From JAJKIV01 sp036741775 (GTDB taxonomy: Bacteria > Gemmatimonadota > Gemmatimonadetes > Gemmatimonadales > Gemmatimonadaceae), in assembly GCA_036741775.1 (NCBI GenBank), contig DAINRQ010000022.1, positions 8,794-72,793 on the forward strand: a DNA stretch of 64,000 bases, in the 5' to 3' direction. The translations under genes were made by a program, and so were the position numbers. The notes beneath the pieces are model-generated. The model ran no database searches, was not told the origin of the DNA, and saw nothing but the letters and a program-made list of their open reading frames with translations. Positions 49,750 to 58,892 of this stretch are shown here, in pieces (the stretch's first letter is position 1; each line of letters opens with the position of its first letter).

Positions 49750-49775
49750 GGGTCGGTGCGCTCTCGCACCGACCC
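49750..49775 (+). terminator. Perfect 11-bp hairpin after the lipoprotein gene
   Basis: GGGTCGGTGCG (49750-49760) pairs with CGCACCGACCC (49765-49775) around a CTCT loop. No T-run follows. Confidence 0.55.
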
Positions 49776-49832
49776 CTGATCGGTTGCCGTTCCGGTGCCT
49801 GTTCCCCAGTTCCCGGGCGTTCCCCGTTTGCC

Positions 49833-50434
49833 TCAACCCTCCGGCGGCGGCAGGACCACCGGCGCGACCGACGCCGCCGTCGTCCCGTTCCCCAGCTGGC
49901 CAGACGTGTTGTCGCCCCAGCATACCGCCTGCCCCGATGTCGTGATCGCACAGCTGTGCCGCTCACCCACACTCACCTGCGACAGCACGTGCGGCGAGCC
50001 AGCGGCGCTCGGGCGGTTCGGCCCATAATTCGCGACCAGCGTTGGTCCTGCCTGCCCATCGCCGTTGAACCCCCAGCACCAACCCTGACCCGCCTGCGCC
50101 ACGCCACACACGTGGCCCCAGCCCACCGCGAGGTCAGTGAATGAAAGCGGCGACGACTGCCCGTCCGGCGCGAGCACGGCCTGCGGCGCCGCGCCGGTCG
50201 TGGCGCGTCCACAGGCGACGAGCCGGCCAAGATGCACTGAGGAGAATGCCACCGCCGTCGGCTGCTGCACCGGCGCCGGCTCGGTGATCGTCCCCGTCAG
50301 GCCGGTGCCGAGCCGGTCATCCTCGTTGAAGCCCCAGCAGTAGGCCTGGCCGGTCGTGGACACACCGCACGTCGATGACGGTCCCGCGCTCAGCTGGGCG
50401 AAGGCGATCGACGCGGAGGCGGTGGAGCCTTCCG
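49833..50434 (-). pseudogene. 3' portion of an RCC1-repeat protein, 5' end lost
   Basis: Three RCC1-type blades are visible (STCGVSTTGQAYCWGFNEDD, HVCGVAQAGQGWCWG, HSCAITTSGQAVCWGDNTSG) up to a normal stop. Upstream of about 50434 the frame becomes unrelated Arg-rich sequence with no signal peptide. The opposite strand there encodes a piece of another gene. It is therefore the C-terminal end of a secreted RCC1-like propeller cut by a rearrangement. Confidence 0.6.
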
Positions 50435-50441
50435 GCACGCG

Positions 50442-50691
50442 ATCTTCTCCTGGAATCTCGGCTACACGCGCACGAACCTCGAGCTGGGGCGAGCGCTGCT
50501 GCGCCTGGGCCGGCCGCGTGAGGCGGTGGCGGCGCTGCAACCGGCACTGCGTGGCTCGCTCGAGGTGAACAACTCGTATGTGACGCACGGCGCTGCACCG
50601 TGCGCTCGCGGACGCGTGGCGCGCGGCGGGGAACCGCGACAGCGCGGCGACGCACGCGCGATGGGTTCGTCTGGCGACCGGACGGCGTTAG
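50442..50691 (+). pseudogene. 3' fragment of a TPR protein with a frameshift
   Basis: From about 50442 the plus strand reads FSWNLGYTRTNLELGRALLR, then LGRPREAVAALQPALRG. After a one-base shift near 50590 it reads LHRALADAWRAAGNRDSAAT and HARWVRLATGRR to a TAG at 50689. This is the end of a TPR domain like those of the kinases in this window. It has no start and is joined head-on to the RCC1 remnant. The TAG is part of a CGTTAGG word whose other strand supplies the stop of the methyltransferase. Confidence 0.6.
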
Positions 50692-51380
50692 GCCTGCGGC
50701 GTGAGCTCGAACGTACCGATCGGTCGCGGCGTGCCGGTCGCGCCGACCGTCCATTTCGTGACCGTGATGCGCCAGCCGGCCCCTTCCAGCGCGTCGAGGA
50801 ATCGAAGGCCGAGTGGGCGAAAGGGATCGGCGAGCAGGATGCGTCCGTTGGGCGCGAGGTTCGACTCGAAGATCGGCCGCAGGTGCTCGTGCATCGGCTC
50901 TGAGTAGATGACGTCCGCGCCGATGATCAGGTCGTAGCGGGCGGGGTCGTCCCAGAGCGTCCAGTCCGCGATCCGGTGCTCGATGGTCGTGACGCCGTTG
51001 CGCTCGGCGTTGCGCCGGCAGATGGACATCGGCACTTCGTGTCGATCGGTCTGGACGACGTTCGCGCCGAGCGACGCGGCGACGATGCCTGGCAGCCCGG
51101 TACCGGCTCCGAGCTCGAGCACGGTGCGGCCGCGGAGGTCAGCGGCTCGCGCGATCAGCTCGTGCGCGAGGGCGATGGCGGCTGGCCAGAGGGCGATCCC
51201 GTACGGCGGTCGCGGGTCCTCGCTCAGCAGGAGTTGCTCGTCGAGGTCCGACAGGACGGCGCCGGCGTGGAGGATACCCCAGGCTCGCCCGCCGAGTCGG
51301 AGGTGGTATTCCTGCAGCGGGATCTCGCCGGCCGGCGTGCGGAGCGTGGGTCGATCGTCGTTAGGTGGTGGCACGTGCAC
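50688..51380 (-). CDS. SAM-dependent methyltransferase (METTL21/Methyltransf_16-like)
   Basis: The 230-residue class I methyltransferase has motif I ELGAGTGLPG and an acidic residue after strand 2 (VVQTDRHE). The later blocks DLIIGADVIYSEPMHEHLRP and NGRILLADPFRP follow. The fold with WPAAIALAHELI before motif I resembles protein-lysine methyltransferases of the METTL group, but the substrate is not certain. The GTG start at 51380 is preferred over a TTG at 51413 because AGGAG lies seven bases upstream. Its stop overlaps the tail of the TPR remnant. Confidence 0.8.
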   Translation of the reverse strand: MHVPPPNDDRPTLRTPAGEIPLQEYHLRLGGRAWGILHAGAVLSDLDEQLLLSEDPRPPYGIALWPAAIALAHELIARAADLRGRTVLELGAGTGLPGIVAASLGANVVQTDRHEVPMSICRRNAERNGVTTIEHRIADWTLWDDPARYDLIIGADVIYSEPMHEHLRPIFESNLAPNGRILLADPFRPLGLRFLDALEGAGWRITVTKWTVGATGTPRPIGTFELTPQA

Positions 51381-51514
51381 CCATGGGCTCCTGCGGGGGA
51401 GGCGGGTGCGCAATTTATTCCTTGCCCGGGCCGGGTGGCAGCGGTCGCGCCGGCGTCCGACGCTTGTTTCTGGCCTTGCGACCCCATGGCCTCAGCGGAT
51501 GCTCGGCGCGCGTG

Positions 51515-51543
51515 ATTTAGGCGGCGGGCGACGCCGCCTAAAT
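51515..51543. other. Perfect 12-bp palindrome built on TTAGGC/GCCTAA
   Basis: ATTTAGGCGGCG (51515-51526) pairs with CGCCGCCTAAAT (51532-51543) around a five-base loop. It lies in the 356-bp gene-free spacer 51381-51736. The half-sites resemble the enriched CGTTAGGC word in inverted orientation. Confidence 0.55.
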
Positions 51544-51736
51544 ATCGACGCCATCGTGACCGGTGTCCTAACGCCGCGTCCTTCTGGCACTTACGGGGCG
51601 GGTACATCCCCCGGCAGATGAGCGGCGATTTCTGCGGCGTGCACGTGCTGGACAAGTCATCGGCCGCCTGTCTAATTGTGTTAGGCACAAAGTACCAAAA
51701 TGAAGTTGGGCGGACGAACCCATTCCGACAACTCAC

Positions 51737-52057
51737 ATGGAGCGAGCGGTCATCGTAGCGTACACCCCGAAGTTGGGTCAGGAGGACGCGCTGCTTGCGG
51801 CAGTGCAGCGGCACCTCGCCGTCCTGCGGGAGGAGAAGTTGATCTCCGACCGCGCGCCGTACGTACTGCGGTCAGCGAGTGGCGCCGTCGTGGAGGTGTT
51901 CCAGTGGCGCTCCGCGGAGGCCATCCGCGCGGCGCACGGAAATGCTGCGGTGCAGGCGCTCTGGGCGGAGTTCGCGGCGGCCTGCGAGTACACGCCGCTC
52001 GCGCAACTGCCGGAGGCGCAGCAGCTGTTCGCCGAGTTCGAACCCATCGCGGCATGA
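51737..52057 (+). CDS. Small protein, possible dimeric alpha/beta-barrel (ABM-like)
   Basis: This 106-residue protein (ERAVIVAYTPKLGQEDALLA, AVQRHLAVLREEKLIS, VVEVFQWRSAEAIRAAH) has the beta-alpha-beta-beta-alpha-beta layout and pattern of monooxygenase-like dimeric alpha/beta-barrel proteins. It lacks a clear catalytic residue. The function is unknown. It is a standalone gene on the plus strand with a convergent gene ending at 52153. Confidence 0.6.
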   Translation: MERAVIVAYTPKLGQEDALLAAVQRHLAVLREEKLISDRAPYVLRSASGAVVEVFQWRSAEAIRAAHGNAAVQALWAEFAAACEYTPLAQLPEAQQLFAEFEPIAA

Positions 52058-52152
52058 CCGCCGCCCAACGAGTCGTTGCACTTGACGAACGCGCGCAGCA
52101 GTCCTCGCGGCAGCATGGATCAGGTTCGCGCGGTCGCAGGTGAACTCTGGCG

Positions 52153-52566
52153 TTAGGCAGCCGGTCGCGTCCGTCCGCCGCCGTCGCGACCGAGGGTTCG
52201 GAGAAACGCCTCGACGCGCGCCAGATCGGGGCGAAAATCCGCCACGACGCGCACCAGGCTTCCATCCGCGGACGGCAATGGAGCCTCGAGCACCACGATG
52301 TTGTTGACGCCAAGTTCCCGGCCGGTCGCCACGTCCTCGAGCGCCAACCGCGCGCCTTTCCATTTGGCCGCCGCCACGTCCGCGAAATCGCCGGCGCTCG
52401 GCGACCAGAACTGCGTCACCGCGAAGACGCGCCCCAACGCCTGGGCCGCCGGAGCCACTCGGACATAGCCAGCAGTCCGCTCCAACGTCGCGTGCGCGAG
52501 CCCTTCAGGCCGGGCGAACCGCGCGGTACCGATGGGCACGCCACCACATGTTACTCGAACGAGCAT
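52153..52566 (-). CDS. Hypothetical protein
   Basis: The 137-residue protein (LVRVTCGGVPIGTARFARPE, AAKWKGARLALEDVATGREL) is soluble, with no signal peptide or recognisable family. The ATG at 52566 starts the conserved-looking beta-rich part. Its TAA stop lies within a CCTAACG word. Codon use matches its neighbours, so it is probably a real gene. Confidence 0.5.
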   Translation of the reverse strand: MLVRVTCGGVPIGTARFARPEGLAHATLERTAGYVRVAPAAQALGRVFAVTQFWSPSAGDFADVAAAKWKGARLALEDVATGRELGVNNIVVLEAPLPSADGSLVRVVADFRPDLARVEAFLRTLGRDGGGRTRPAA

Positions 52567-52740
52567 GGGGAAACCTCGAGCGTGGCGGCTCACGGCCGCC
52601 GCCCGCACCGGGGGACACCTGGACGAATGAATCAACAACGTGAGACGACCGCATAGTACTTCGCCTTCAGTGCCGTTGAACACTGGGGTTACTACGAGGT
52701 TTGGCCAGGATTTCGCCGCCCGCGCCCGGCCCGCAGCCCA

Positions 52741-53244
52741 TCAACCGCTCGACGAGCGCAACGGCTTCGCGAGCGTCACGAGATACGCGACGAAGCCCGA
52801 GCGCACGTAGAGATCGTGGGCCGCACGGTTCTCGCTCAGGACGCCGATGCGAAGCTCCGTCGCGCCGGACGCCCGGGCGTAGCGCTCCGCCGCCGCGAGC
52901 AGGACCGCGCCGATGCCGCTTCGCCGGAACGCCGAACGAACGACGAGGTCGGACACGAGCGCGAACTCGCCCGGCGGGTCATCGAGCTCCTCGAATGGCA
53001 CGCGCGCGTAAATGGCCACCGTGCCTGCGATGACGCCATTCGATTCCGCGACGAAGATCGCTCCCGCCCACCTGCGGCACCGCTCGAGCATCTGGGCGAC
53101 GTACTCGTCGGCCATCGCCTCCCCGGGCCGGAGGCGCGGGTCGATCCGTCGCTCGAACTCCTGCAGCTCGATCACGCACTCGCGGAGGCCGAGCGCGTCG
53201 CCGTCGCGGTACTCTCGAATGGCCGGGGTGCTGGCGTCGTTCAT
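52741..53244 (-). CDS. GNAT-family N-acetyltransferase
   Basis: The 167-residue acetyltransferase has the GNAT core: AIFVAESNGVIAGTVAIYAR (strands 2-3), FALVSDLVVRSAFRRSGIGA (motif A with R-x-x-G-x-G) and NRAAHDLYVRSGF (motif B). It transfers an acetyl group from acetyl-CoA to an amine of unknown identity. ATG 53244 is 13 bp after the matC stop in the same direction, suggesting it belongs to the malonate module transcript. Confidence 0.85.
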   Translation of the reverse strand: MNDASTPAIREYRDGDALGLRECVIELQEFERRIDPRLRPGEAMADEYVAQMLERCRRWAGAIFVAESNGVIAGTVAIYARVPFEELDDPPGEFALVSDLVVRSAFRRSGIGAVLLAAAERYARASGATELRIGVLSENRAAHDLYVRSGFVAYLVTLAKPLRSSSG

Positions 53245-53257
53245 GATCCGCGTGCGC

Positions 53258-54511
53258 CTACGCCCGCGCCAGCACGCCGGCCAGCGCCTGACAGAGCACC
53301 GCCCCGACCACACTCATCGACAACCCCCAGATGAGCAGCTGGCGGAACAGGGTGCGCGCGTGCGCCGGGTCGCCAACGGCGGCCACACACAGCGCGCCTA
53401 GCGTCGAGAGCGGAGAAACGTCGACCATGGAGCCACCGACGTTGATGCTGAGCGCCACGGCCAGCGGGTCGCCCCCGCCAACCTTCGTCACCAGACTCGG
53501 CACCGCCGGCAGGAATACCGGCAGCACGACGCCCACCGTGCTGCTCCAGCTCGAGATGAGCCCCGTAACGAACGCCACCATGCCGTTCACCGTCGCGGGC
53601 GACGCCAGCGCCGCGAGCATGGACGTGAACAGCTCCATCCCCCCGGTTCGCTCGAGCAACGCGATGAGAACCGTGACGCCACACACCATCACGATCACGC
53701 CCCACGGCACGCGACGCACGCCCGACTGCTCGTCGGCAACGCGCGCGAGAACGAGCAACACGGCGGCGGCGAATGCGGCCATCCCGACGTTCAGCGTGAA
53801 GCCCACCACGCCCACGATCCAGACGCTCACGACCCCGATGGTCAGCCAGTGGCGCCGTTCGAGCGTCGTGACCGGCGCAGCGGCACCTTCGCCCTCGCTC
53901 CCACGCGCATGCAATCGGTAGCCGCCGAGGAGCAGGTAGGCGGCGAGGGCGACGAGCGCGTGGGCGACGAGGTTGGCGATCCACACCTTTCCGGGATACG
54001 GGCCGATTCCCGCCTCCGCCATCTTCGTGTTCGCCACTACACCAACTGCGCTGATGGGCGACAGGTTCCCCGCATTCGCGCCGTTCGCGATCATGAGCGC
54101 GGTGAGAAAGGGCGAGATGCCGGCACGCAGCCCGATTGCCATCGCCAGCGGAATGAGCAGCGCCACGGTCGAGATCGCGCCTGGACCGATGGACGACAGC
54201 ACGAAGGCGATCGCGAAGAACACGAGCGGGATCGCGCGCGCGTTTCCGCGCGCCAGGAGGATGGCGCGATTCGCCAGCCGCTCGAGCGTGCCGTTCGTTT
54301 CCGCGAGAGCGAACAGCAGCGTCACCCCGGTGAGCGTGAGGAAGAGCGAGGACGGAAATCCGGTGGCGACCTGCTCGGGGCGCAGGCCGGCGAGCGTGGT
54401 GCCGATGATCCAGGCGAACACCATCGCCAGCACGCCGACGTTGACGCGGGACGTGAGCGAGACCGCGATGGCGACGAGGAGCGCGATGAGCGACGCGACC
54501 GCCGGGCTCAC
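53258..54511 (-). CDS. matC: MatC-like malonate/dicarboxylate transporter
   Basis: This 417-residue integral membrane protein has about 11-12 helices. It follows the malonate carrier MatC closely: INVG/ALAF-like start (SRVNVGVLAMVFAWIIGTTL), FPSSLFLTLTGVTLLFALAE, NGTLERL, FFAIAFVLSSIGPGAIST, ANGANAGNLSPISAVGVV and a C-terminal half with INVGGSMVDVSPLSTLGALC. It imports malonate or a similar dicarboxylate. Its GTG start overlaps the TGA of the upstream acyl-CoA synthetase (GTGA), indicating translational coupling. The symbol is by homology and order, not proven. Confidence 0.8.
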   Translation of the reverse strand: MSPAVASLIALLVAIAVSLTSRVNVGVLAMVFAWIIGTTLAGLRPEQVATGFPSSLFLTLTGVTLLFALAETNGTLERLANRAILLARGNARAIPLVFFAIAFVLSSIGPGAISTVALLIPLAMAIGLRAGISPFLTALMIANGANAGNLSPISAVGVVANTKMAEAGIGPYPGKVWIANLVAHALVALAAYLLLGGYRLHARGSEGEGAAAPVTTLERRHWLTIGVVSVWIVGVVGFTLNVGMAAFAAAVLLVLARVADEQSGVRRVPWGVIVMVCGVTVLIALLERTGGMELFTSMLAALASPATVNGMVAFVTGLISSWSSTVGVVLPVFLPAVPSLVTKVGGGDPLAVALSINVGGSMVDVSPLSTLGALCVAAVGDPAHARTLFRQLLIWGLSMSVVGAVLCQALAGVLARA

Positions 54512-55983
54512 GGTCCCGCCCACGGCGGGAGGCGATGCTTCTGCACCTTGCCTAACGCATTGCGCGGGAGCGCGTCGACGCGCACGAACCCGCGCGGCAC
54601 CTTGAATGATGCCAGCCCTCGCGCGCACGTGTTCCGCAACGCATCGGCGTCCACGGGCTCGTCAGTCACGACATACGCGACCGGCACCTCGCCGCGTCGC
54701 TCGTCAGGCGCACCGACCACCACCGCCTCCCGGACGCCAGGCTGCTCGAGCAGCAACTCCTCGATCTCACGCGGATAGATGTTGAAGCCGCCCGAGATGA
54801 TGAGATCGGACGCCCGCCCCCGCAGCGTGTAGTAGCCGTCCGCCGATCGCTCCGCGAGGTCGCCGGTGCGGAACCAGCCGCCATCGAACGCCGCGGCGGT
54901 AGCCTCCGCATTCCGCCAGTACTCCGGGAAGACGTTAGGTCCGCGGACGAGAATCTGCCCGGTTTCCCCCTCGTTCGGAGCGCTGCCGTCGGGCTTCGCC
55001 AGGCGCACCGATACTCCCGGCAGCGGAAAGCCAACCGTGCCCGCGCGCCGGTCGCCCTCGTAGGGGTTGGCGATGAGCATGAGCGTCTCGCTCATCCCGT
55101 AGCGCTCGAGAATGGTGTGACCGAACCGCTCGCGAAACGCCTCGAGCACGTGCGGAGGCAAGGGCGCGGACCCCGAGACGAAGAGCCGGGCGCGCTCGCC
55201 GATCCGCCGCGCAGAGGCCGGGCTCAGCTCCAGAAGGCGAACGTAGATCGTGGGCACGCCGAAGAAGAGCGTCGGCCCGAACGCGTCGAACAGCGCCTCG
55301 GCCCGCGCGACATCGAACCGCTCGGCGAGGCGCATCTTACAACCGCTCACGAGCCAGGAGCAGACGCCATTCCCGAGCCCGTGCACGTGGAAGAGCGGGA
55401 GCACGGCGAGGTAGCGGTCGTCGCTCGTGATGCGCCAGCAGGTGACGAGGTTGACGGCGTTCGCGGCGAGGTTGTTGTGGGTGAGCACCGCCCCCTTCGA
55501 GCGCCCGGTCGTTCCCGACGTGTAGACGATGGCCGCTGGCTCGTCGCCATCGATCGTTAGGCGAACTCGGTCGGATAGCTGGCGGCCCGCCTCGTTGGCG
55601 ACCAGCTCGATGTCGACGACAGGCGCCCCACCGAACATCGGCGCGTGCTCCGCCGACGTGATGCTGAACTTCGGCGCGGCATCGGCGACGATGTGGGCGA
55701 TCTCCCGCTCGCGGTACAACACGTTGATCGGTACGACGATCACGCCCAGCCGCACGCATGCGAGGAAGATGTCGATGAACTCGACCCGATTCGCGAGGTG
55801 AACACACAAGCGATCGCCTCGGGCAAGACCACGCGCCGTGAGCGCGTGCGCGGTCCGGTTCGCGCGCGCGTCGAGCTCTCCGAAGGTGAGCGTACGAACG
55901 GTGCCGTCGGCGTCGTCGTACTCGAGCGCGACGGTATCGCACTGGCCGACGAGGGAGAGGTCGAAGAGATCAACGAGTTGCAT
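54508..55983 (-). CDS. matB: MatB-like malonyl-CoA synthetase
   Basis: The 491-residue AMP-forming acyl-CoA synthetase has the P-loop YTSGTTGRSKG (154-164), ERYGMSET, GYYTLRGRASDLIISGGFNI and the C-terminal catalytic Lys in NALGKVQK. ERYGM-S/T-ET and the overall length fit malonyl-CoA synthetase (MatB), which converts malonate, CoA and ATP to malonyl-CoA. The adjacent, coupled MatC-like carrier supports malonate as substrate. Start ATG 55983 is where homology begins. No malonyl-CoA decarboxylase (MatA) is present here. Confidence 0.8.
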   Translation of the reverse strand: MQLVDLFDLSLVGQCDTVALEYDDADGTVRTLTFGELDARANRTAHALTARGLARGDRLCVHLANRVEFIDIFLACVRLGVIVVPINVLYREREIAHIVADAAPKFSITSAEHAPMFGGAPVVDIELVANEAGRQLSDRVRLTIDGDEPAAIVYTSGTTGRSKGAVLTHNNLAANAVNLVTCWRITSDDRYLAVLPLFHVHGLGNGVCSWLVSGCKMRLAERFDVARAEALFDAFGPTLFFGVPTIYVRLLELSPASARRIGERARLFVSGSAPLPPHVLEAFRERFGHTILERYGMSETLMLIANPYEGDRRAGTVGFPLPGVSVRLAKPDGSAPNEGETGQILVRGPNVFPEYWRNAEATAAAFDGGWFRTGDLAERSADGYYTLRGRASDLIISGGFNIYPREIEELLLEQPGVREAVVVGAPDERRGEVPVAYVVTDEPVDADALRNTCARGLASFKVPRGFVRVDALPRNALGKVQKHRLPPWAGP

Positions 55984-56054
55984 GGGCCCAGATTGTAGCC
56001 GTCCGCCCCGACAAATACCAACGGAACCACGAAAGCGGGCGTCGCCAGTGAAGG

Positions 56055-56284
56055 CCGGTGAATGAGTGTGCGTGCTCGGCGGACTTCGTCGCGGCCTGGA
56101 GGGCACTCCATCGGGAGCCGGAATCCAAGTAGTGAGTAGCCAGTCAAGAGTCGGCCAGTAATTCAGTAAACGACTGTTCTGCTGGCTACTCTTGACCGGT
56201 TACTCACTACTTGGATTCCCCTTCCCGAAAGAGGGCTTTCGATGCGCGAGCGAGCTTCCCCGACGCCCACACTCATTCATCGGC
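56055..56284. repeat. Long inverted repeat, family A, copy 2
   Basis: The arms GCCGGTGAATGAGTGTGCGT and CGCCCACACTCATTCATCGG enclose GGAATCCAAGTAGTGAGTAG with GTTACTCACTACTTGGATTC and the inner CCCGAAAGAGGG. The layout and length match 2433-2660. It lies between the divergent matB and ADOP permease genes, where promoters would be expected. Confidence 0.85.
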
Positions 56285-56418
56285 TGTCCCTGCCGTGAAC
56301 GCGCTACCTGCCGCCGGTCTAGCGCCCTTCCGGCTCTGCGCAGTTTGTGCAGTTTCCCGGTTGCGACAACGATTCCGTGTCTCTTGGCATCGTAGGATTG
56401 TCTACCGTCCCCGCCGCG

Positions 56419-58848
56419 ATGCGACTGTATTCGCCACGCCACTTGACCTCCGCTCTGCTCGGCGACGTTCGACTCGCCGTGCGATCGCTCGCGCGCAGTC
56501 CGGGGTTCACCATCCCGACCCTCGTGTCGCTGTCCGCCGGGTTCGCACTGGCGACGTGCGCGCTGGTCGTCGCGAACGCGTACCAGGCTCGGTCGTTCCC
56601 CTTCCCCGACGTCGACCGACTCTATCACGTGATGTACGCGCCCCCCGGCCCGGTGGAACCGCGAGGGATGAGCGCGATCGACTGGCGAGCAGCGACCGAC
56701 GTCGTGCAGCACGCCGTGACCGCGTCCGGGCAGACCTACTACCTCGCCGCCGACGACGGCGCCCGCTCGGCGCGCGGGCTTCGTGTCTCGCTCGGCTTCA
56801 TCCAGGCACTCGGCGTTCGCGTCACGCTCGGACGCACGCTCATCCCGGGCGACTTCGACCCACAGCAGACTCGCGTCGCGCTGATCGGCTACCAGCTCTG
56901 GCGCGATCACTTCGGCGGCGACAGCTCGGTCATCGGACGCCCGCTCCGCGTGGAGACCGAAGGGCGCTCCACCGAGCCGGAGGTCGTTCACATCGTTGGG
57001 GTCCTCCCTCCGAGGTTCTGGTTCGGGCGCACGAGCGCCGATTCGGTGGGGATCATGACGCCGCTCACGACACCGGCGACGACCTACGTGGTGGCGCTCC
57101 GCGAAGGCGTGTCGGTGGAGTACGCGCAACGCCGCCTGACGAGCATCGCCGCTTCGGCTGCCACGTGGCTGCCCCCGCAATGGCCCGGTGTACGACTCGA
57201 GGCCGTGCACGATCGGTACGTCGAACCGCTCCGGCCAATGCTACGGGCCATCATTGTCGCTGCCGCGCTCGTCATCGTTCTCTCCTGTGTGAGCGCGGCG
57301 GTTCTGGTGTTGCTTCGAGCATCGCGACGTAGCCGCGACGTCGCTGTACGGGTTGCTCATGGCGCGAGTCGTATGCGGCTCGCCCAGATGTTCGTGGCGG
57401 AGACCGGTGTGCTCGCGGCGGGCGCCCTCGTACTCGGGACGACCATGACGGTGGCGACACTGCGTGTCATCGCGCCGAGTGTCGAGACGCATCTCGGGAA
57501 ACCTTCGGCGGCCGGGCCGTCCGCGATGGGGATCGACGCGGGGGTCGCGCTCGCGGCCGCCACGCTCGTCGCACTGATCGCGATCTCACTCGGACTCGTC
57601 CCCGCGCTCGTCCCGTGGCAGCGACGGCTCGCGTCCACGCTTCGCGGCGACGCCCGCACTGGCGCCGAGACGCCGTGGACGCGACGGGCGCGCACGTGGC
57701 TGATCGGGCTCGAGATCGCGGGGGCCGTCACGCTTCTCGTCGCGTGCGGTGTCATGATCCGAACGGCCGCGAGCTTCCAGTCCACCGACCTTGGAACCGA
57801 CTTCGAGTCCGTGGTTCGCGCGCGAGTCGTGCTTCGCGGATCGCGCTATGCCGACTCGGCTGCCTACGAACGCTTCCACGTCGAGCTCAGGGCGCGACTG
57901 GCCGCGGACGGACTCAACGTCGCGTTCTCGGGGTGGCCACCGTTCATCGACTACCCGCTGGTCACGCTCGAAGGCGGAACGACACCGCGCGCGGTTACGG
58001 CGGGGATGGTCGCGGTGAGTGCCGGCTACTTCGAGACCGTGAAGCTCCCGATCCGACAAGGTCGGGATTTCGGCGCGACTGACCGCAGCACGACAGAACC
58101 CGTGGCGATCATCAGCGAATCGCTCGCCCGCGCGCTCTGGCCGACTGGCGGCGCCCTCGGCGGACGCATCCGGTATGTGGAGTCGCGTCCGTCGGGCGCC
58201 ACCGAAATTCCCTGGCGGCGCGTGGTGGGTGTGGTAGCCGACGCGCGTCAGACGTATCAGGACGAGTCGGTCCTCGACCTCTACGTGCCCGCGCTGCAGG
58301 CCGACCCGGGGCGCTTCATCTCGATGCTCATCCGGACGACCCTCGGCCCGGCAGCCGTAACAGCGAGCGTGCGGTCGACGGTGGCGACGCTCGACCCGAC
58401 GGCCGTGACGAGCGACGCGCGTCTCGTTTCGCGCGAGAACGCAGCGCTCGCGAGAGTGCGCTTCATGCGTGCGCTGCTTGCGGCGTTCGCCGTGCTCACG
58501 GCAATGCTTGCGGCGTTAGGTCTCTACGGTGTCATCGCACACAGTGTGCGCCAGCGCGAACGCGAGGTAGCGATCCGCGTGGCCATTGGTGCGTCACCGG
58601 CCGCGATCAGGGGGCTGTTTCTGCGTGAGACCGCACGGCTGCTCGGCACGAGCGTGGTGGCTGGGGCGGTCGCATCGGTCGCGATCGTGAAGGTGCTGGA
58701 AACGCGGTCGCTCACGACAGTTGCCGTCGATGCGGCGACGTTGGCCGCCGCGGCCGCGTTCATGGTCGTGGTCGGACTCGCCGCGACGTTGGAGCCCGTG
58801 ATCCGCGTGTCGCGCCGGAGTCCGTTGGCCGCATTGCACGATACCTAA
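56419..58848 (+). CDS. ADOP-type MacB/FtsX permease (third copy)
   Basis: This 809-residue double FtsX/MacB protein begins LTSALLGDVRLAVRSLARSP with the first helix at about 32-55. Helices then lie at about 275-300, 330-365 and 395-425, a second unit starts about 455, and there are final helices after LAALGLYGVIAHSVRQRERE. The tail RRSPLAALHDT is a weakened version of the usual PARRA...DP..ALR end. FTIPTLVSLSAGFALATCAL replaces the usual ALGIGANTA motif. This copy is the most divergent of the three and has no PadR partner. Its TAA stop sits inside a CCTAACG word. Confidence 0.85.
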   Translation: MRLYSPRHLTSALLGDVRLAVRSLARSPGFTIPTLVSLSAGFALATCALVVANAYQARSFPFPDVDRLYHVMYAPPGPVEPRGMSAIDWRAATDVVQHAVTASGQTYYLAADDGARSARGLRVSLGFIQALGVRVTLGRTLIPGDFDPQQTRVALIGYQLWRDHFGGDSSVIGRPLRVETEGRSTEPEVVHIVGVLPPRFWFGRTSADSVGIMTPLTTPATTYVVALREGVSVEYAQRRLTSIAASAATWLPPQWPGVRLEAVHDRYVEPLRPMLRAIIVAAALVIVLSCVSAAVLVLLRASRRSRDVAVRVAHGASRMRLAQMFVAETGVLAAGALVLGTTMTVATLRVIAPSVETHLGKPSAAGPSAMGIDAGVALAAATLVALIAISLGLVPALVPWQRRLASTLRGDARTGAETPWTRRARTWLIGLEIAGAVTLLVACGVMIRTAASFQSTDLGTDFESVVRARVVLRGSRYADSAAYERFHVELRARLAADGLNVAFSGWPPFIDYPLVTLEGGTTPRAVTAGMVAVSAGYFETVKLPIRQGRDFGATDRSTTEPVAIISESLARALWPTGGALGGRIRYVESRPSGATEIPWRRVVGVVADARQTYQDESVLDLYVPALQADPGRFISMLIRTTLGPAAVTASVRSTVATLDPTAVTSDARLVSRENAALARVRFMRALLAAFAVLTAMLAALGLYGVIAHSVRQREREVAIRVAIGASPAAIRGLFLRETARLLGTSVVAGAVASVAIVKVLETRSLTTVAVDAATLAAAAAFMVVVGLAATLEPVIRVSRRSPLAALHDT

Positions 58849-58892
58849 CGACACTGGGGGTGCTGGACGGCCTGCTCGGGTAAGGCTCATTG

